NCBI RefSeq assembly: GCF_003576525.1
Contig: NZ_QWUA01000018.1
Location: 1 to 64,000 of the forward strand
DNA: 64,000 bases
Direction of reading: 5' to 3'
Source of the DNA: Rummeliibacillus sp. POC4
GTDB taxonomy: Bacteria > Bacillota > Bacilli > Bacillales_A > Planococcaceae
In this document: positions 1 through 8,420 of the stretch, in pieces
Layout of the letters: each line of letters opens with the position of its first letter
Position numbering within the stretch: position 1 is the first letter of the stretch
Translations under genes and position numbers: made by a program
The notes under the pieces: generated by a model
Told to the model about the DNA's origin: nothing
Database searches by the model: none
Seen by the model: only the letters and a program-made list of their open reading frames with translations

Positions 1-72
1 AAAAAATTATTGTATAAAAGCTTTATCTCACACTTTAAACATTTCAATATAATAATAAACTATTTATAGAGA

Positions 73-161
73 TGGTGCCGAGGACCGGAATCGAACCGGT
101 ACGGTAGTCACCTACCGCAGGATTTTAAGTCCTGTGCGTCTGCCAGTTCCGCCACCCCGGC
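73..161 (-). tRNA. tRNA-Leu (anticodon TAA)
   Basis: On the minus strand a complete cloverleaf can be drawn with a 7-bp acceptor stem (one G-U pair), a TTCGATT T-loop and an encoded CCA end. The anticodon loop CTTAAAA gives anticodon TAA. The long variable arm, a CGGTAG/CTACCG hairpin, is typical of class II tRNAs and fits leucine. It lies 8 bases downstream of tRNA-Gly and is probably co-transcribed with it. Confidence 0.97.
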
Positions 162-169
162 ATCTCTTA

Positions 170-244
170 TGGAGCGGAAGACGGGGTTCGAACCCGCGAC
201 CCCCACCTTGGCAAGGTGATGTTCTACCACTGAACTACTTCCGC
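170..244 (-). tRNA. tRNA-Gly (anticodon GCC)
   Basis: Minus-strand cloverleaf with acceptor GCGGAAG/CTTCCGC, a GGTTCGAACCC T-arm and an encoded CCA. The anticodon stem-loop CACCTTGCCAAGGTG shows anticodon GCC. It is followed closely by tRNA-Leu in the same direction. Confidence 0.97.
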
Positions 245-375
245 TTAATGACAAGATTTATTATATATTATATTTTTTAAGAAGGCAATACTTTTTTGAA
301 AAAATATTTTAATTTATTTTTATTATAGTAATAGATATTTTGAAACAATCTTTTTAAATCAGAAAAAATATATCA

Positions 376-480
376 TTATTCTTCTTCATCTATGTCCGGC
401 CAAGGGAAATCATTTTCATAATACACTTCTTTTAATCGATTTAAATCAAATCTCCACTTTTCAATAGCATTTGCATATCT
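376..480 (-). other. Out-of-frame C-terminal coding extension of the upstream gene
   Basis: Directly after a run of six A (minus strand, plus positions 480-485) near the end of the 441..1601 gene, the -1 frame stays open for 34 codons to a TAA at 376-378. It would encode a protein-like tail rich in W, Y, F, D and E that ends in DIDEEE. The annotated frame stops at 441 after a less convincing tail. One extra A in the run, or a -1 slip there, would join the two. It may be a homopolymer indel (natural or sequencing) or programmed frameshifting. The coding look of the tail is inference. Confidence 0.55.
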
Positions 481-1601
481 TTTTTGTCTTCTTCTCTTCC
501 TAACTTTAGCCTAATTCTTTTATTTAGTTCATTTACAGTTTCTTGTAAGCTATGTTCATTCAAATACTTTTGTAAAGATTTCCACCTTTGTTCGTCTGTA
601 CGATTTGTTATTTGATATCCATAATTACGTAACTCGCTATAATTTGGGTGACGATAAATATAATCTTCAGGCTTAATATAAGTTTCTTTTACATAAAGAT
701 TATTGAAATGTTCAATTTTAATATTAAATATTTTGTTCAAAACTTTTTTAATCATCTCTGTTTTAAATAAATCAATACATGCTTCTTTATTACGAAAAAT
801 TTCAACAATAGATTGTAGAATACTAATATCCTTTTTTATCGAATATAGTTTATACAAACTGTAGATTTTTCTAGAATAATAAATTCGTTCACTATTAAAA
901 TATTTTTGAAACCTATCATACTTCTTAAATTGTTCGATTTTATCGTAATATATTATGTATAGAAAAATGTTCAATGCATCTTCATCAATATAATTATATA
1001 AGCATTCTGAATGTATCAGTTTTTCTAATAAATCATCAATTGGATCGATCAATTTTTCAGAATGATATACAATTAAAATTTTCCTAATATCCGATAGTTG
1101 AGCATTTAGGAATAATTGGTTGAAAACATCATAATTCTTTTTAAGTTCTCTTTTAATAGTCCTTTTTTGATAGTAATCCATAAAAGTAAAGGCATTACAG
1201 ATAACATGAATAAATTCTCTTATATACTTAGTTATTTTTTCTTCATGTATTGCTAACTTAAGCAATTCTTTTAACAGTTCGATCTGTTTATCATTTTCCA
1301 GTTCATCTTCGCAAAGTAAGATGGTGAGGATTCCTGTAACGCTTGACCTACTTAATTTTTTATCAAGCTTCTTTAACAGCATTTCTCGATCATTATTTAA
1401 CTCAAGATTTATTTTTTTCAGGGTTTTAATCGTTACAAGTAAAGCTTCTTTTTCCTTCTGCATTTCCTCCATTTGATGCTTCTTATGTTCAGTTTCTAGT
1501 TCAAGGTTTTTGATTCTTTCGTTAAAAAAATCATCCATCTCCCATAATCCTTGTTTTAATTGAAATGTCAACGATTCGAATAAAGTTTCTTTTGTTTTCA
1601 T
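441..1601 (-). CDS. Hypothetical protein with N-terminal coiled coil
   Basis: A 386-residue protein that I do not recognise. Residues about 20-80 are a strong heptad-like coiled coil rich in E, K and L. The rest is Lys/Ile/Tyr/Asn-rich and mostly helical in appearance, with no signal peptide or membrane segment. I chose the ATG at 1601 because GAGGTG lies 5 bases upstream; a TTG at 1604 is possible but too close to that site. The gene is more AT-rich than its neighbours and stands alone between the tRNA pair and a secreted protein gene, which would suit a recently acquired or accessory gene. Its 3' end may be frameshifted, since a plausible 34-codon continuation exists in the -1 frame after an A6 run. 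Confidence 0.7.
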   Translation of the reverse strand: MKTKETLFESLTFQLKQGLWEMDDFFNERIKNLELETEHKKHQMEEMQKEKEALLVTIKTLKKINLELNNDREMLLKKLDKKLSRSSVTGILTILLCEDELENDKQIELLKELLKLAIHEEKITKYIREFIHVICNAFTFMDYYQKRTIKRELKKNYDVFNQLFLNAQLSDIRKILIVYHSEKLIDPIDDLLEKLIHSECLYNYIDEDALNIFLYIIYYDKIEQFKKYDRFQKYFNSERIYYSRKIYSLYKLYSIKKDISILQSIVEIFRNKEACIDLFKTEMIKKVLNKIFNIKIEHFNNLYVKETYIKPEDYIYRHPNYSELRNYGYQITNRTDEQRWKSLQKYLNEHSLQETVNELNKRIRLKLGREEDKKDMQMLLKSGDLI

Positions 1602-1732
1602 CAAGTCACCTCATTACAAATGATTGAGTAATACAAAAATATGGTTACAATCTTTATTCGACATAATAATTGTTTTTCCCTTTTATTTTTTAGATTTAAC
1701 CTATTTTAAGTTACTATTCGAAGTCATATTAT

Positions 1733-1765
1733 AAAAACAGCGCTGTTCTTTTTAAACACCGCTGT
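1733..1765 (-). terminator. Intrinsic terminator after the C39-like gene
   Basis: Minus-strand hairpin with arms ACAGCG and CGCTGT, extended by TGTT/AACA beyond one G-G mismatch. A short A-rich loop and a T run follow. It lies just past the stop codon of the 1774..2709 gene. Confidence 0.8.
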
Positions 1766-1773
1766 GAAAGTTA

Positions 1774-2709
1774 TTAGCGTACTACAACTGCATATTTCAA
1801 TGCATTATAAGCACGTTCAAATTCGTATTTATTGACCCAATATTCCCCTTTATTATTTGGATCTATTACTTTATAGCGTTTTGTCTTACTGCTATAGCCT
1901 GCTAATGTCATAACATGAAGGTTATCAACCATTTTCACTTTTTTTCCTGCAGCACCCATATTCCATTTTGTCCATATAGGTTTTGAGAAATCTAAGGTGA
2001 CGTATACTACTATTGGGTTTCCTGCAGATAGTTCTTGGCGTAAATTCTTTGCAGATGCCCCTGTAATATTTTTCACAGAACTACTATACTTCTTACCATA
2101 ATTCGCTAAAGGCTTAGGGAAAATAGATTGAAATACGCCATTAATCGAATAATAAGGAGATCCTGCAAATCCTTTATAAGGATTACGCTTTGTTTTCGGC
2201 ATGTTGTTTAAAAATTTTTTATAACTAGTTTTTTTAGCATATCCTTTAAATTGCAAGGCTTGTAGCAAACTTGCTCCTTCGCATCCAAACGGGGCATAAA
2301 TCGGTTTTAACTGATTGATATAGGGAACCTTTAATGAAATGGCTTTACTATCTCCGCTTGTTTTATAGATGATTTTTTTCGTCAATAGAGTACCTGAAAT
2401 CCAACCATATGAAGAACCAATCTTTATCTTATACCAATATGTATTTTGAGAATTTTGCTTACGAACAATTGGTTTTATGGTTGTCCCTTTCTTAAGTGTT
2501 TTTAATATTTTATGATTTGTTCCAATCCCATTGCGTACATTACCATTTGCCTTTAACATATATTGGCTTGATACAGACTCTTCAACTGAAGCTGCTTGTG
2601 CAGATATAGGTTTTATAAAATCTGTGACAAAGGTCGTTGCCATTAGCGTTGTACTCAATGCGACAACGGTAAGTACTCTTTTGTATTTTCTCGTTGTGAT
2701 ATTAAACAC
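1774..2709 (-). CDS. Secreted SH3 / C39-like peptidase protein
   Basis: A 311-residue protein with a basic N-terminus and a hydrophobic signal segment (about residues 10-40, ending near AQAA), so it is probably exported. Residues about 48-110 form a bacterial SH3 domain (NVRNG, YGWISG), which in this group often binds the cell wall. Residues about 125-311 resemble the C39-like peptidase family, with a candidate nucleophile in GCEGAS, a histidine in NLHVMTLAGY and a polar residue in VIDPN. The start is a GTG with a weak ribosome binding site. The gene has its own terminator, and a large stem-loop separates it from the upstream rhodanese gene. A wall-associated peptidase or bacteriocin-like role is inference. 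Confidence 0.8.
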   Translation of the reverse strand: MFNITTRKYKRVLTVVALSTTLMATTFVTDFIKPISAQAASVEESVSSQYMLKANGNVRNGIGTNHKILKTLKKGTTIKPIVRKQNSQNTYWYKIKIGSSYGWISGTLLTKKIIYKTSGDSKAISLKVPYINQLKPIYAPFGCEGASLLQALQFKGYAKKTSYKKFLNNMPKTKRNPYKGFAGSPYYSINGVFQSIFPKPLANYGKKYSSSVKNITGASAKNLRQELSAGNPIVVYVTLDFSKPIWTKWNMGAAGKKVKMVDNLHVMTLAGYSSKTKRYKVIDPNNKGEYWVNKYEFERAYNALKYAVVVR

Positions 2710-2743
2710 TGTAAACCAACTTTCTATTTAAAACTCTATTATT

Positions 2744-2831
2744 TAATAAAAGAAGTGGAATCAACTTCTTTCTAAATCTCATTTTGAAATCTCTTTTGTA
2801 TAAAGAAAAGAGTGCCATTGATTCCACTTCT
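2744..2831 (-). terminator. Large nested stem-loop terminator after sseA
   Basis: A perfect 14-bp inverted repeat (2751-2764 with 2818-2831) encloses a 53-base loop that itself holds a CTCTTTT/AAAAGAG hairpin (2791-2812). Read on the minus strand the outer stem is followed by TTTTATT, which fits termination of the dynA-sseA unit. The nesting and long loop are unusual for a plain terminator. Confidence 0.6.
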
Positions 2832-2866
2832 ATCATTTAATTTATTAGATATAGTTCTATTTAAAT

Positions 2867-3685
2867 CTATCTATTTCCTTTTTCAACTTCATATTTTGTA
2901 ATCCAGTCACTAAAACTGCCTGTGTATAGTTGGACATTTTTATAGTCCATTTCTTTTAACATCGCAAAAAGTGGAGATGCAGTTACTCCACTACCGCAAT
3001 ACACCGTAATAGGATCATTTTTCGATACTACGTTTAAAATAGTATCATTAGGAGCGAGATAACCGTGTTGCTTTAGTTGTTCCCAATCATAATTTAATGC
3101 CCCTGGAATGTGACCAGCTACTTTATCGATTGGCTCTTCTTCTCCTCTATAGCGGATATTCGATCTTGCATCTAGTAAAGTACGTTTCACTTTTCCATCT
3201 ACAATTTCTTTTACCCCATTTCGGTCTATATAAAGTTGCTCTTGCCAATCAATTTTTAGATGTGTTGGCTCAATTACTTTGCTTTCGTTTGTAGTATTAA
3301 ATCCAGCTTTGACTAATACATCATAGCCTTCTTGAACAACTTTAACATTCGTAAATCCACCATATTGCAACATCCACCATGCTCTTGTAGCAAATGGAGC
3401 GCCACCTTGATCGTATACTAAAATATCTTGATCTTGTTGTAGACCACTTTGCTCAAATAATTTTTTAAGTTGTTCTTTACCCGGCATTGGGTGTCTTCCT
3501 GCATCCTTTGTCATATCAGATAAATCTTCAACCAAATCCCAATATACAGCATTTTCAATATGACTCTCTTTATACAAAGTTTGTCCTTCAGACGTATCTT
3601 GTAAGTTGAAGCGTGCATCAATCCATTTATACTCATGTTGTTTAGCTAGTTCAATATCTTTTACTGAAATAAATACATTCCCCAT
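2867..3685 (-). CDS. sseA: Sulfurtransferase (rhodanese / mercaptopyruvate type)
   Basis: A 272-residue protein with two tandem rhodanese domains. The N-terminal domain (about 1-140) is inactive-looking, and the C-terminal domain (about 160-272) carries the catalytic cysteine loop CGSGVTAS. The CG-S-GVT loop resembles 3-mercaptopyruvate sulfurtransferases, which move sulfur from mercaptopyruvate or thiosulfate to an acceptor in the cytosol. The ATG at 3685 overlaps the dynA stop as TGATG, the usual sign of translational coupling; a TTG three bases upstream is a weaker alternative. Substrate preference cannot be decided from sequence alone. Confidence 0.88.
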   Translation of the reverse strand: MGNVFISVKDIELAKQHEYKWIDARFNLQDTSEGQTLYKESHIENAVYWDLVEDLSDMTKDAGRHPMPGKEQLKKLFEQSGLQQDQDILVYDQGGAPFATRAWWMLQYGGFTNVKVVQEGYDVLVKAGFNTTNESKVIEPTHLKIDWQEQLYIDRNGVKEIVDGKVKRTLLDARSNIRYRGEEEPIDKVAGHIPGALNYDWEQLKQHGYLAPNDTILNVVSKNDPITVYCGSGVTASPLFAMLKEMDYKNVQLYTGSFSDWITKYEVEKGNR

Positions 3686-6600
3686 CAATTTTCCACTCCA
3701 TCCATTAATGATTCATATATTGCTTTCCATTCATCTAGTTTGCTACTTTCATGAAGTAAAGATTTTTCAATTTCGATTTGTTCTATAGCTTGTTTACTAA
3801 TGTATAAACGTAATTCTTCAGCTTCTTTTGTAATGACATCTTCTGACCATTTTTTCATTCGTTCAGATTGTTCATCAAGATATGATTTTGCAGCTGGTTT
3901 TGTTAACTCTTCAAGAGCTTCTCGTAATTTCATATTATCACCTTTTTCAAAGAAGGCCTTGTTATTCTTGTAATATGATTTTACAGATTCATATGGTTTC
4001 GTAGATGTAAACGGACCTGTAAATTCTAATATTTGAGGTTCCTCTACTTCAAATGGCATAAATGAGAAGCTTGCGTTTAGATCTTTCAATTGCTTTGTAT
4101 CATAGACATAGCGCTCTTGAATTTTTTTCAAAATAAATTTAGCTAAGCGGAAATTTGTAACACGCATTTCTTGTTCAAAGTCAAAGCTTAAACTTGCTAA
4201 TACTTCTTTCAAGGCTAGTCCTAATGCGATAGACGATGCTTTAGAAGCAAATGTTGTAGGATTATAACCTTCTTTAAAGAAATCAGGATAACGATAATAA
4301 ACACGTTGTAAAACAAAGTACACTAGCTCACTTAACTCTTGCAATGTATCTTTTCCAATTGTTTGTGCTGCTGAATTTGTAAAACGAGTATGAATATATT
4401 GCTCTAATTTTGCTAATTCTACTAATCGTTCATCTTTACGTTTTAAATTTTCTTCTGTTTGCTGGATCAACAATCGTAACCGCTCTTGGGCTTTTTCCGT
4501 TTCTTCGACTAAAGCTTGTACAGCAAGTGCTGTCAATTCTTCAGATAAAAACTGATGGAAGTTTTCTTCAAATAGAGGCATTCCTGAACTCAAATTGTTT
4601 TTTTCTACTTTTTCTTGCAATGCTAGTAAACTTGAAACACCAAATAATCTTGGTTTACGTATACCAAATCGTTGTAATTCTTGTTTAACATAAGTTTTAA
4701 CATCTTCTGCTTCCTCTTCAGTTGCAGCAAGATCAATCGCATTGACAACGAAGAACATCTTATCAAGTTCAAAGGCATCTTTTACACGGCCTAACTGAAT
4801 TAAAAATTCACGGTCAGCTTTTGCAAATGCATGGTTGTAATATGTGATAAACAATATGGCATCTGCATTACGAATATATTCAAATGCTACCCCTGTATGG
4901 CGTGCATTGATGGAGTCTGCTCCTGGGGTATCTACTAAAGTAACTCCCATACGTGTAAGTTCACAATCAAAATAGAAATCGATTGTATCAACGAAACAGC
5001 TTCTATTTTCCTGAGCAACGAATTTTTCAAACTCTTCACGGTTTGTACGAATGGTATTGCCTAATTGTTCCTTAAATCCAGGATATCCTTCTTTAAATGC
5101 ACGGATAAATGATTTATGGACATGTAATCGTTCGTCTTCTAATTTCTTCATTAATGCCTCATCAGCTTTATCGTAAGCAATCTCTAGTGATGAAACTTGA
5201 ATACCAATTGCTTCATAGCTTGCAATGATATCTTCTTGTAATTGTTCAGCTGTTTTCAAGTGTACATCAGCTGTTTCATGCGGATGTTCAGGTGTAACAG
5301 GACGAATTTTATTGATCGCAGCAGTTGTTGGATTTGGTGATACAGGCAATACCTTTTGGCCCATCAAAGCATTTGAGAAAGAAGATTTCCCTGCACTAAA
5401 AGCGCCAAATAATGCAATTGTAAAATCTTTTTTCTCTAATCGCTGCACTTTATTTTTTAAATAATTAGCTACTTCTGAAAATCCATGTATTGGAGATACG
5501 GCATTAGCTGTTCTTACAGCATTTTGAAGAGCGGTCGCTGTATGAACTGACACGCCTTTTTCACTTTGTTCTTCATCTATACCTTCTAAATCTGATGCTT
5601 CTTCTTTTACTAACATAGATGGATCAAATTTACGCATGTTATCGTAGGCCTCTTCATGTTCTTTTGACCAATTAGAAACAAATCGATCTGCTTCTGGATT
5701 TACAGTCTCGAATGATACTGTTTTTTGGATTTCAAAATATCTTTGTTGTTGTTCAATTGCTTCTGCAGCTACGATAATCTCTACTTTTTCTTTTAATAAT
5801 GCACATTTTTTCTTTAATGGTTCTACAGTTGCCATTGATAATTCTTTAATATACTCTGCTTTTTCAAATTTCCAATCGTCTGTATTTTGCTTGTACCATC
5901 TTTTAGTTGCATCAGCTACTCGTTTTGCAAAGTTTAATAATGCATCACCTTTAATACCAGAGTCTAACCTTACTTGCTCCTCTATTAAACTCATTGGTGG
6001 TGTCAATGCTAGTTCATCAATTTCTAGAGAAGTTTCATCGGATAACGCATTCACAACTTTCAAGGAGTTCTTCATCAATGCTCGCAAATGGCCTGAAATT
6101 TGAGAAGCAGTAATAGAACAATATAATTCGTAAAGGCTTTCTTTACGCGCTAATTTTTCTGCTTGTGTTTTCTTTCCTGCAAAAAAAGTACCTACTTTGA
6201 AGTTAGGTTGAATACTCTCTAAATATAATTCTAGTTTTTCACGTAACTCGAATGGTACGATTGCAGCTTCAGCATTATCTAAAAGTTCATCACGTTTTAG
6301 ATCAAAACTATGTTGCCAATTTGTAGATGAATAAAGTTTTAACTGATTCAAAACAGTGTCGTATTCTTCTCTGATTTCTTTATGATTTTTCCATTCTTCA
6401 TTTGAAAGCTTATCTATATTGTTTTCTAATAATTCTTGTTTGTTTGTTTTCAAATAACTTTCATGCTCTATGTGGAGCTGTTGCAACGTTTTTTCAGCTA
6501 CGTTCAACAAATTTTCTTGCCAACCATTCATACTATTCATCACAATTTCTTTTACTTGTTTGAAATCATTATGAATATTTGATGGATCTCGCAGTGAAGT

Positions 6601-7320
6601 AAAGAAGATACCTTTTGGATTTACGCCCCAATTTGCAAAAGAAGTGTAAACAGATTGTGAAAAGTCATCAAAGGATAGCTCATTTTCTTTGTGTTTATCG
6701 ATTTGGTTTACGATTAGGAAAACATTTGGATTATATTTCATTAGATTTTTTGTGAATTGGAAATTCAACTCAGATTGCACATGATTGTAATCCATTACAT
6801 AAAAGACAATATCAGCCAAGTGTAAAGCTGATTCAGTTGACATCCTGTGTGCATCATCAGTTGAATCGACTCCAGGTGTGTCCATTACAGTAATTCCTTC
6901 AGGTAAAACTGAATCTTCGTGTCCAATCTCTATTTGAGAAACAAGTGCTCCATTTTTCGCAAATTCCTTTACTGTCCGAATATCATAATTTTCATCGAAC
7001 AATACAGGATCTTGGTCCGTTAAATACGCAATGGCATAATCTTTATCAGATTTATGTACTTTTACAACATTGGCGCTTGTAGGGATTGGACTTGATGGTA
7101 AAAGTTCTTCTCCTGTTAATGCATTAATCATACTTGATTTACCAGCAGAAAAATGTCCAGCAAATGCAATCATATATTCCTTATTTAAAAGCTTCTCAGC
7201 AAATAATTTTGTCTTTAGTAATCGCTCTTGATCTTCATTTTTTTGATAAATTAAGTATTGAACTGCTGTCTGTTTTAAAAGTTTTTGTAATTGCTGTTCG
7301 AAATCTTTCATAACGTTCAT
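3685..7320 (-). CDS. dynA: Double dynamin-family GTPase DynA
   Basis: A 1211-residue protein made of two fused dynamin-like modules. The first G1 P-loop (GHFSAGKSS) is near residue 55 and the second (GAFSAGKSS) near residue 640. Each is followed by a G3 DTPG motif (DTPGVDS, DTPGADS) and an N-x-x-D type G4 (NQIDK, NAIDL). Helical bundles and a hydrophobic stretch near residue 1050 fit membrane binding. B. subtilis DynA (about 1190 residues) has the same architecture and is known to tether and fuse membranes and to help cells survive membrane stress. RBS AAAGGGG precedes the ATG. It is the first gene of a two-gene unit with sseA. Confidence 0.93.
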   Translation of the reverse strand: MNVMKDFEQQLQKLLKQTAVQYLIYQKNEDQERLLKTKLFAEKLLNKEYMIAFAGHFSAGKSSMINALTGEELLPSSPIPTSANVVKVHKSDKDYAIAYLTDQDPVLFDENYDIRTVKEFAKNGALVSQIEIGHEDSVLPEGITVMDTPGVDSTDDAHRMSTESALHLADIVFYVMDYNHVQSELNFQFTKNLMKYNPNVFLIVNQIDKHKENELSFDDFSQSVYTSFANWGVNPKGIFFTSLRDPSNIHNDFKQVKEIVMNSMNGWQENLLNVAEKTLQQLHIEHESYLKTNKQELLENNIDKLSNEEWKNHKEIREEYDTVLNQLKLYSSTNWQHSFDLKRDELLDNAEAAIVPFELREKLELYLESIQPNFKVGTFFAGKKTQAEKLARKESLYELYCSITASQISGHLRALMKNSLKVVNALSDETSLEIDELALTPPMSLIEEQVRLDSGIKGDALLNFAKRVADATKRWYKQNTDDWKFEKAEYIKELSMATVEPLKKKCALLKEKVEIIVAAEAIEQQQRYFEIQKTVSFETVNPEADRFVSNWSKEHEEAYDNMRKFDPSMLVKEEASDLEGIDEEQSEKGVSVHTATALQNAVRTANAVSPIHGFSEVANYLKNKVQRLEKKDFTIALFGAFSAGKSSFSNALMGQKVLPVSPNPTTAAINKIRPVTPEHPHETADVHLKTAEQLQEDIIASYEAIGIQVSSLEIAYDKADEALMKKLEDERLHVHKSFIRAFKEGYPGFKEQLGNTIRTNREEFEKFVAQENRSCFVDTIDFYFDCELTRMGVTLVDTPGADSINARHTGVAFEYIRNADAILFITYYNHAFAKADREFLIQLGRVKDAFELDKMFFVVNAIDLAATEEEAEDVKTYVKQELQRFGIRKPRLFGVSSLLALQEKVEKNNLSSGMPLFEENFHQFLSEELTALAVQALVEETEKAQERLRLLIQQTEENLKRKDERLVELAKLEQYIHTRFTNSAAQTIGKDTLQELSELVYFVLQRVYYRYPDFFKEGYNPTTFASKASSIALGLALKEVLASLSFDFEQEMRVTNFRLAKFILKKIQERYVYDTKQLKDLNASFSFMPFEVEEPQILEFTGPFTSTKPYESVKSYYKNNKAFFEKGDNMKLREALEELTKPAAKSYLDEQSERMKKWSEDVITKEAEELRLYISKQAIEQIEIEKSLLHESSKLDEWKAIYESLMDGVEN

Positions 7321-7364
7321 TTACCCCTTTAATAAGTGATAAATTCATTCTACCATGCAAATGC

Positions 7365-7395
7365 AAAAAAAATCCCCCTATTTAATAGAAGGATT
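7365..7395 (-). terminator. Intrinsic terminator of the Fur-controlled small ORF
   Basis: On the minus strand a 10-bp stem (AATCCTTCTA with TAGGGGGATT, two G-U pairs) with a TTAAA loop is followed by eight T. It closes the small transcription unit 8 bases after its stop codon and separates it from dynA. Confidence 0.9.
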
Positions 7396-7402
7396 AGAGA
7401 AA

Positions 7403-7492
7403 TTATTTTAAATGTGCGGTTGTTTGATTAAAAACATGTTTTCCAATAGCCCCATAGATCAATAATGTAGCACCAATAAATGCATAAACCAC
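7403..7492 (-). CDS. 29-residue small hydrophobic protein, Fur-controlled
   Basis: A 29-codon ORF starting at GTG 7492, with a perfect AAGGAG 8 bases upstream. Residues 2-17 are hydrophobic (VYAFIGATLLIYGAIG), enough for one short membrane segment, followed by a polar tail ending in AHLK. A second in-frame GTG at 7498 is only 2 bases from the ribosome binding site and is unlikely. The ORF has its own near-consensus promoter, a Fur-box-like site at the transcription start and a strong terminator, so it is a self-contained iron-responsive unit by inference. I do not recognise the family. It could also be a dual-function transcript in which RNA does the regulatory work. Confidence 0.72.
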   Translation of the reverse strand: MVYAFIGATLLIYGAIGKHVFNQTTAHLK

Positions 7493-7543
7493 TTTCACCG
7501 CTCCTTTTTATAATTATTCTTATTTTAAATTCATTGTTGAATA

Positions 7544-7558
7544 TGAAAATCATTCTCA
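7544..7558 (-). promoter_or_regulatory. Fur box over the small-ORF transcription start
   Basis: The 15-base site TGAAAATCATTCTCA matches the Bacillus 7-1-7 Fur consensus (TGATAAT-N-ATTATCA) at 12 of 14 positions. The 19-base version at 7539-7557 matches the classic Fur box at 14 of 19. It lies immediately downstream of the predicted start site, where a bound repressor would block initiation. Confidence 0.72.
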
Positions 7559-7571
7559 ATTGATTGATTTA

Positions 7572-7600
7572 ATCATAATAAATATTTTAAAATTCGTCAA
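7572..7600 (-). promoter_or_regulatory. SigA-type promoter of the small ORF
   Basis: Minus strand: -35 TTGACG (7600-7595), 17-base spacer, -10 TATGAT (7577-7572). Each hexamer differs from consensus by one base. The predicted start near 7565 leaves a leader of about 73 bases before the GTG. Confidence 0.78.
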
Positions 7601-7668
7601 GGTTTGCTATTAAATTTTTTGTTAGCATGATAATATAATTAAAAGGTCACATTAAAAAGGAGATAACA

Positions 7669-8127
7669 ATGAGCACATCGGAGCAAATAAAAGCTATTTT
7701 GAATAGTACAATTCTTTCACTAAAAGCTGTACTACCTAAAGAAGTTCATGTTTCATCTCCCGCCATTACTTCTGACCCTTATCAACAATCCGAAATCGGT
7801 GTATTAATAGGAATGGTTGGAGATATTAAGGGACGCATTATCATTGACTCTACAACAACTACATTTAGTGCAATTGGCGAAGCGATGTTTGGCATGCAAC
7901 TTGATGGAGAAATGTTAGAATCATTTACTGGTGAATTTGGAAATATGGTTGCCGGAAATCTTTGTACATATGTTGCTGAACAAAATTTAGAACTAGATAT
8001 TACACCGCCTACAGTAATGGTGGGCAATACAAAACTTGTCGGCTTTAAACACGCTTTTAAACTTCCTGTAAATGCTGATGGTATAGGCGATTTAACTGTT
8101 TTATTGACAGTCGATCCTATTGAATAG
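7669..8127 (+). CDS. cheX: CheX-type CheY-P phosphatase
   Basis: A 152-residue soluble protein of the CheC/CheX/FliY family. It carries the active-site pattern of that family, S-x3-E-x2-N then 21 residues then P (within ESFTGEFGN to ITPP, about residues 84-115), and a single copy of it, as in CheX. Family members dephosphorylate CheY-P and so adjust flagellar switching. RBS AAGGAG lies 6 bases before the ATG. The gene is monocistronic, with its own terminator, and no chemotaxis genes lie near it, so the response regulator partner is unknown. Confidence 0.85.
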   Translation: MSTSEQIKAILNSTILSLKAVLPKEVHVSSPAITSDPYQQSEIGVLIGMVGDIKGRIIIDSTTTTFSAIGEAMFGMQLDGEMLESFTGEFGNMVAGNLCTYVAEQNLELDITPPTVMVGNTKLVGFKHAFKLPVNADGIGDLTVLLTVDPIE

Positions 8128-8212
8128 CATATGCAGTCCAAAATTATTCATAACATGATCTATATATATTTCAAAAGAAAGTTGAAATATACGAAATTTA
8201 AATCTATTGAAA

Positions 8213-8251
8213 ATGGGAAATTGCTTTCACGATGCAGTTTTCCATTTTTTT
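8213..8251 (+). terminator. Intrinsic terminator after cheX
   Basis: Stem ATGGGAAATTGC with GCAGTTTTCCAT (12 pairs including two G-U), 9-base loop, then a run of T. It lies 85 bases past the cheX stop; I see nothing else between them. Confidence 0.82.
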
Positions 8252-8308
8252 ATATTGAAACTTGAAAATACAATCGCACAATAACAGAAAATGATAGCTA
8301 CAATTTAG

Positions 8309-8357
8309 AAAAAAACAAGCCATGGAAATTTCATTACGTAAAATTCCGGTGGCTTGT
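8309..8357 (-). terminator. Intrinsic terminator after cysI
   Basis: On the minus strand ACAAGCCA pairs with TGGCTTGT, with a partly paired inner region, and the stem is followed by seven T. It ends the yezD-cobA-sirB-cysJ-cysI unit. Confidence 0.8.
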
Positions 8358-8420
8358 TATAGGTATTTTGTTCTAAAACATTCTACTATTGTGCTTTTAA
8401 TAAAAAATTTTCAAATTATT

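Noticed and set aside
7601-7640. Promoter for cheX on the plus strand (TATAAT at 7634-7639)
   Set aside because: The -10 is good but no acceptable -35 lies 16-18 bases upstream, so I did not list it.
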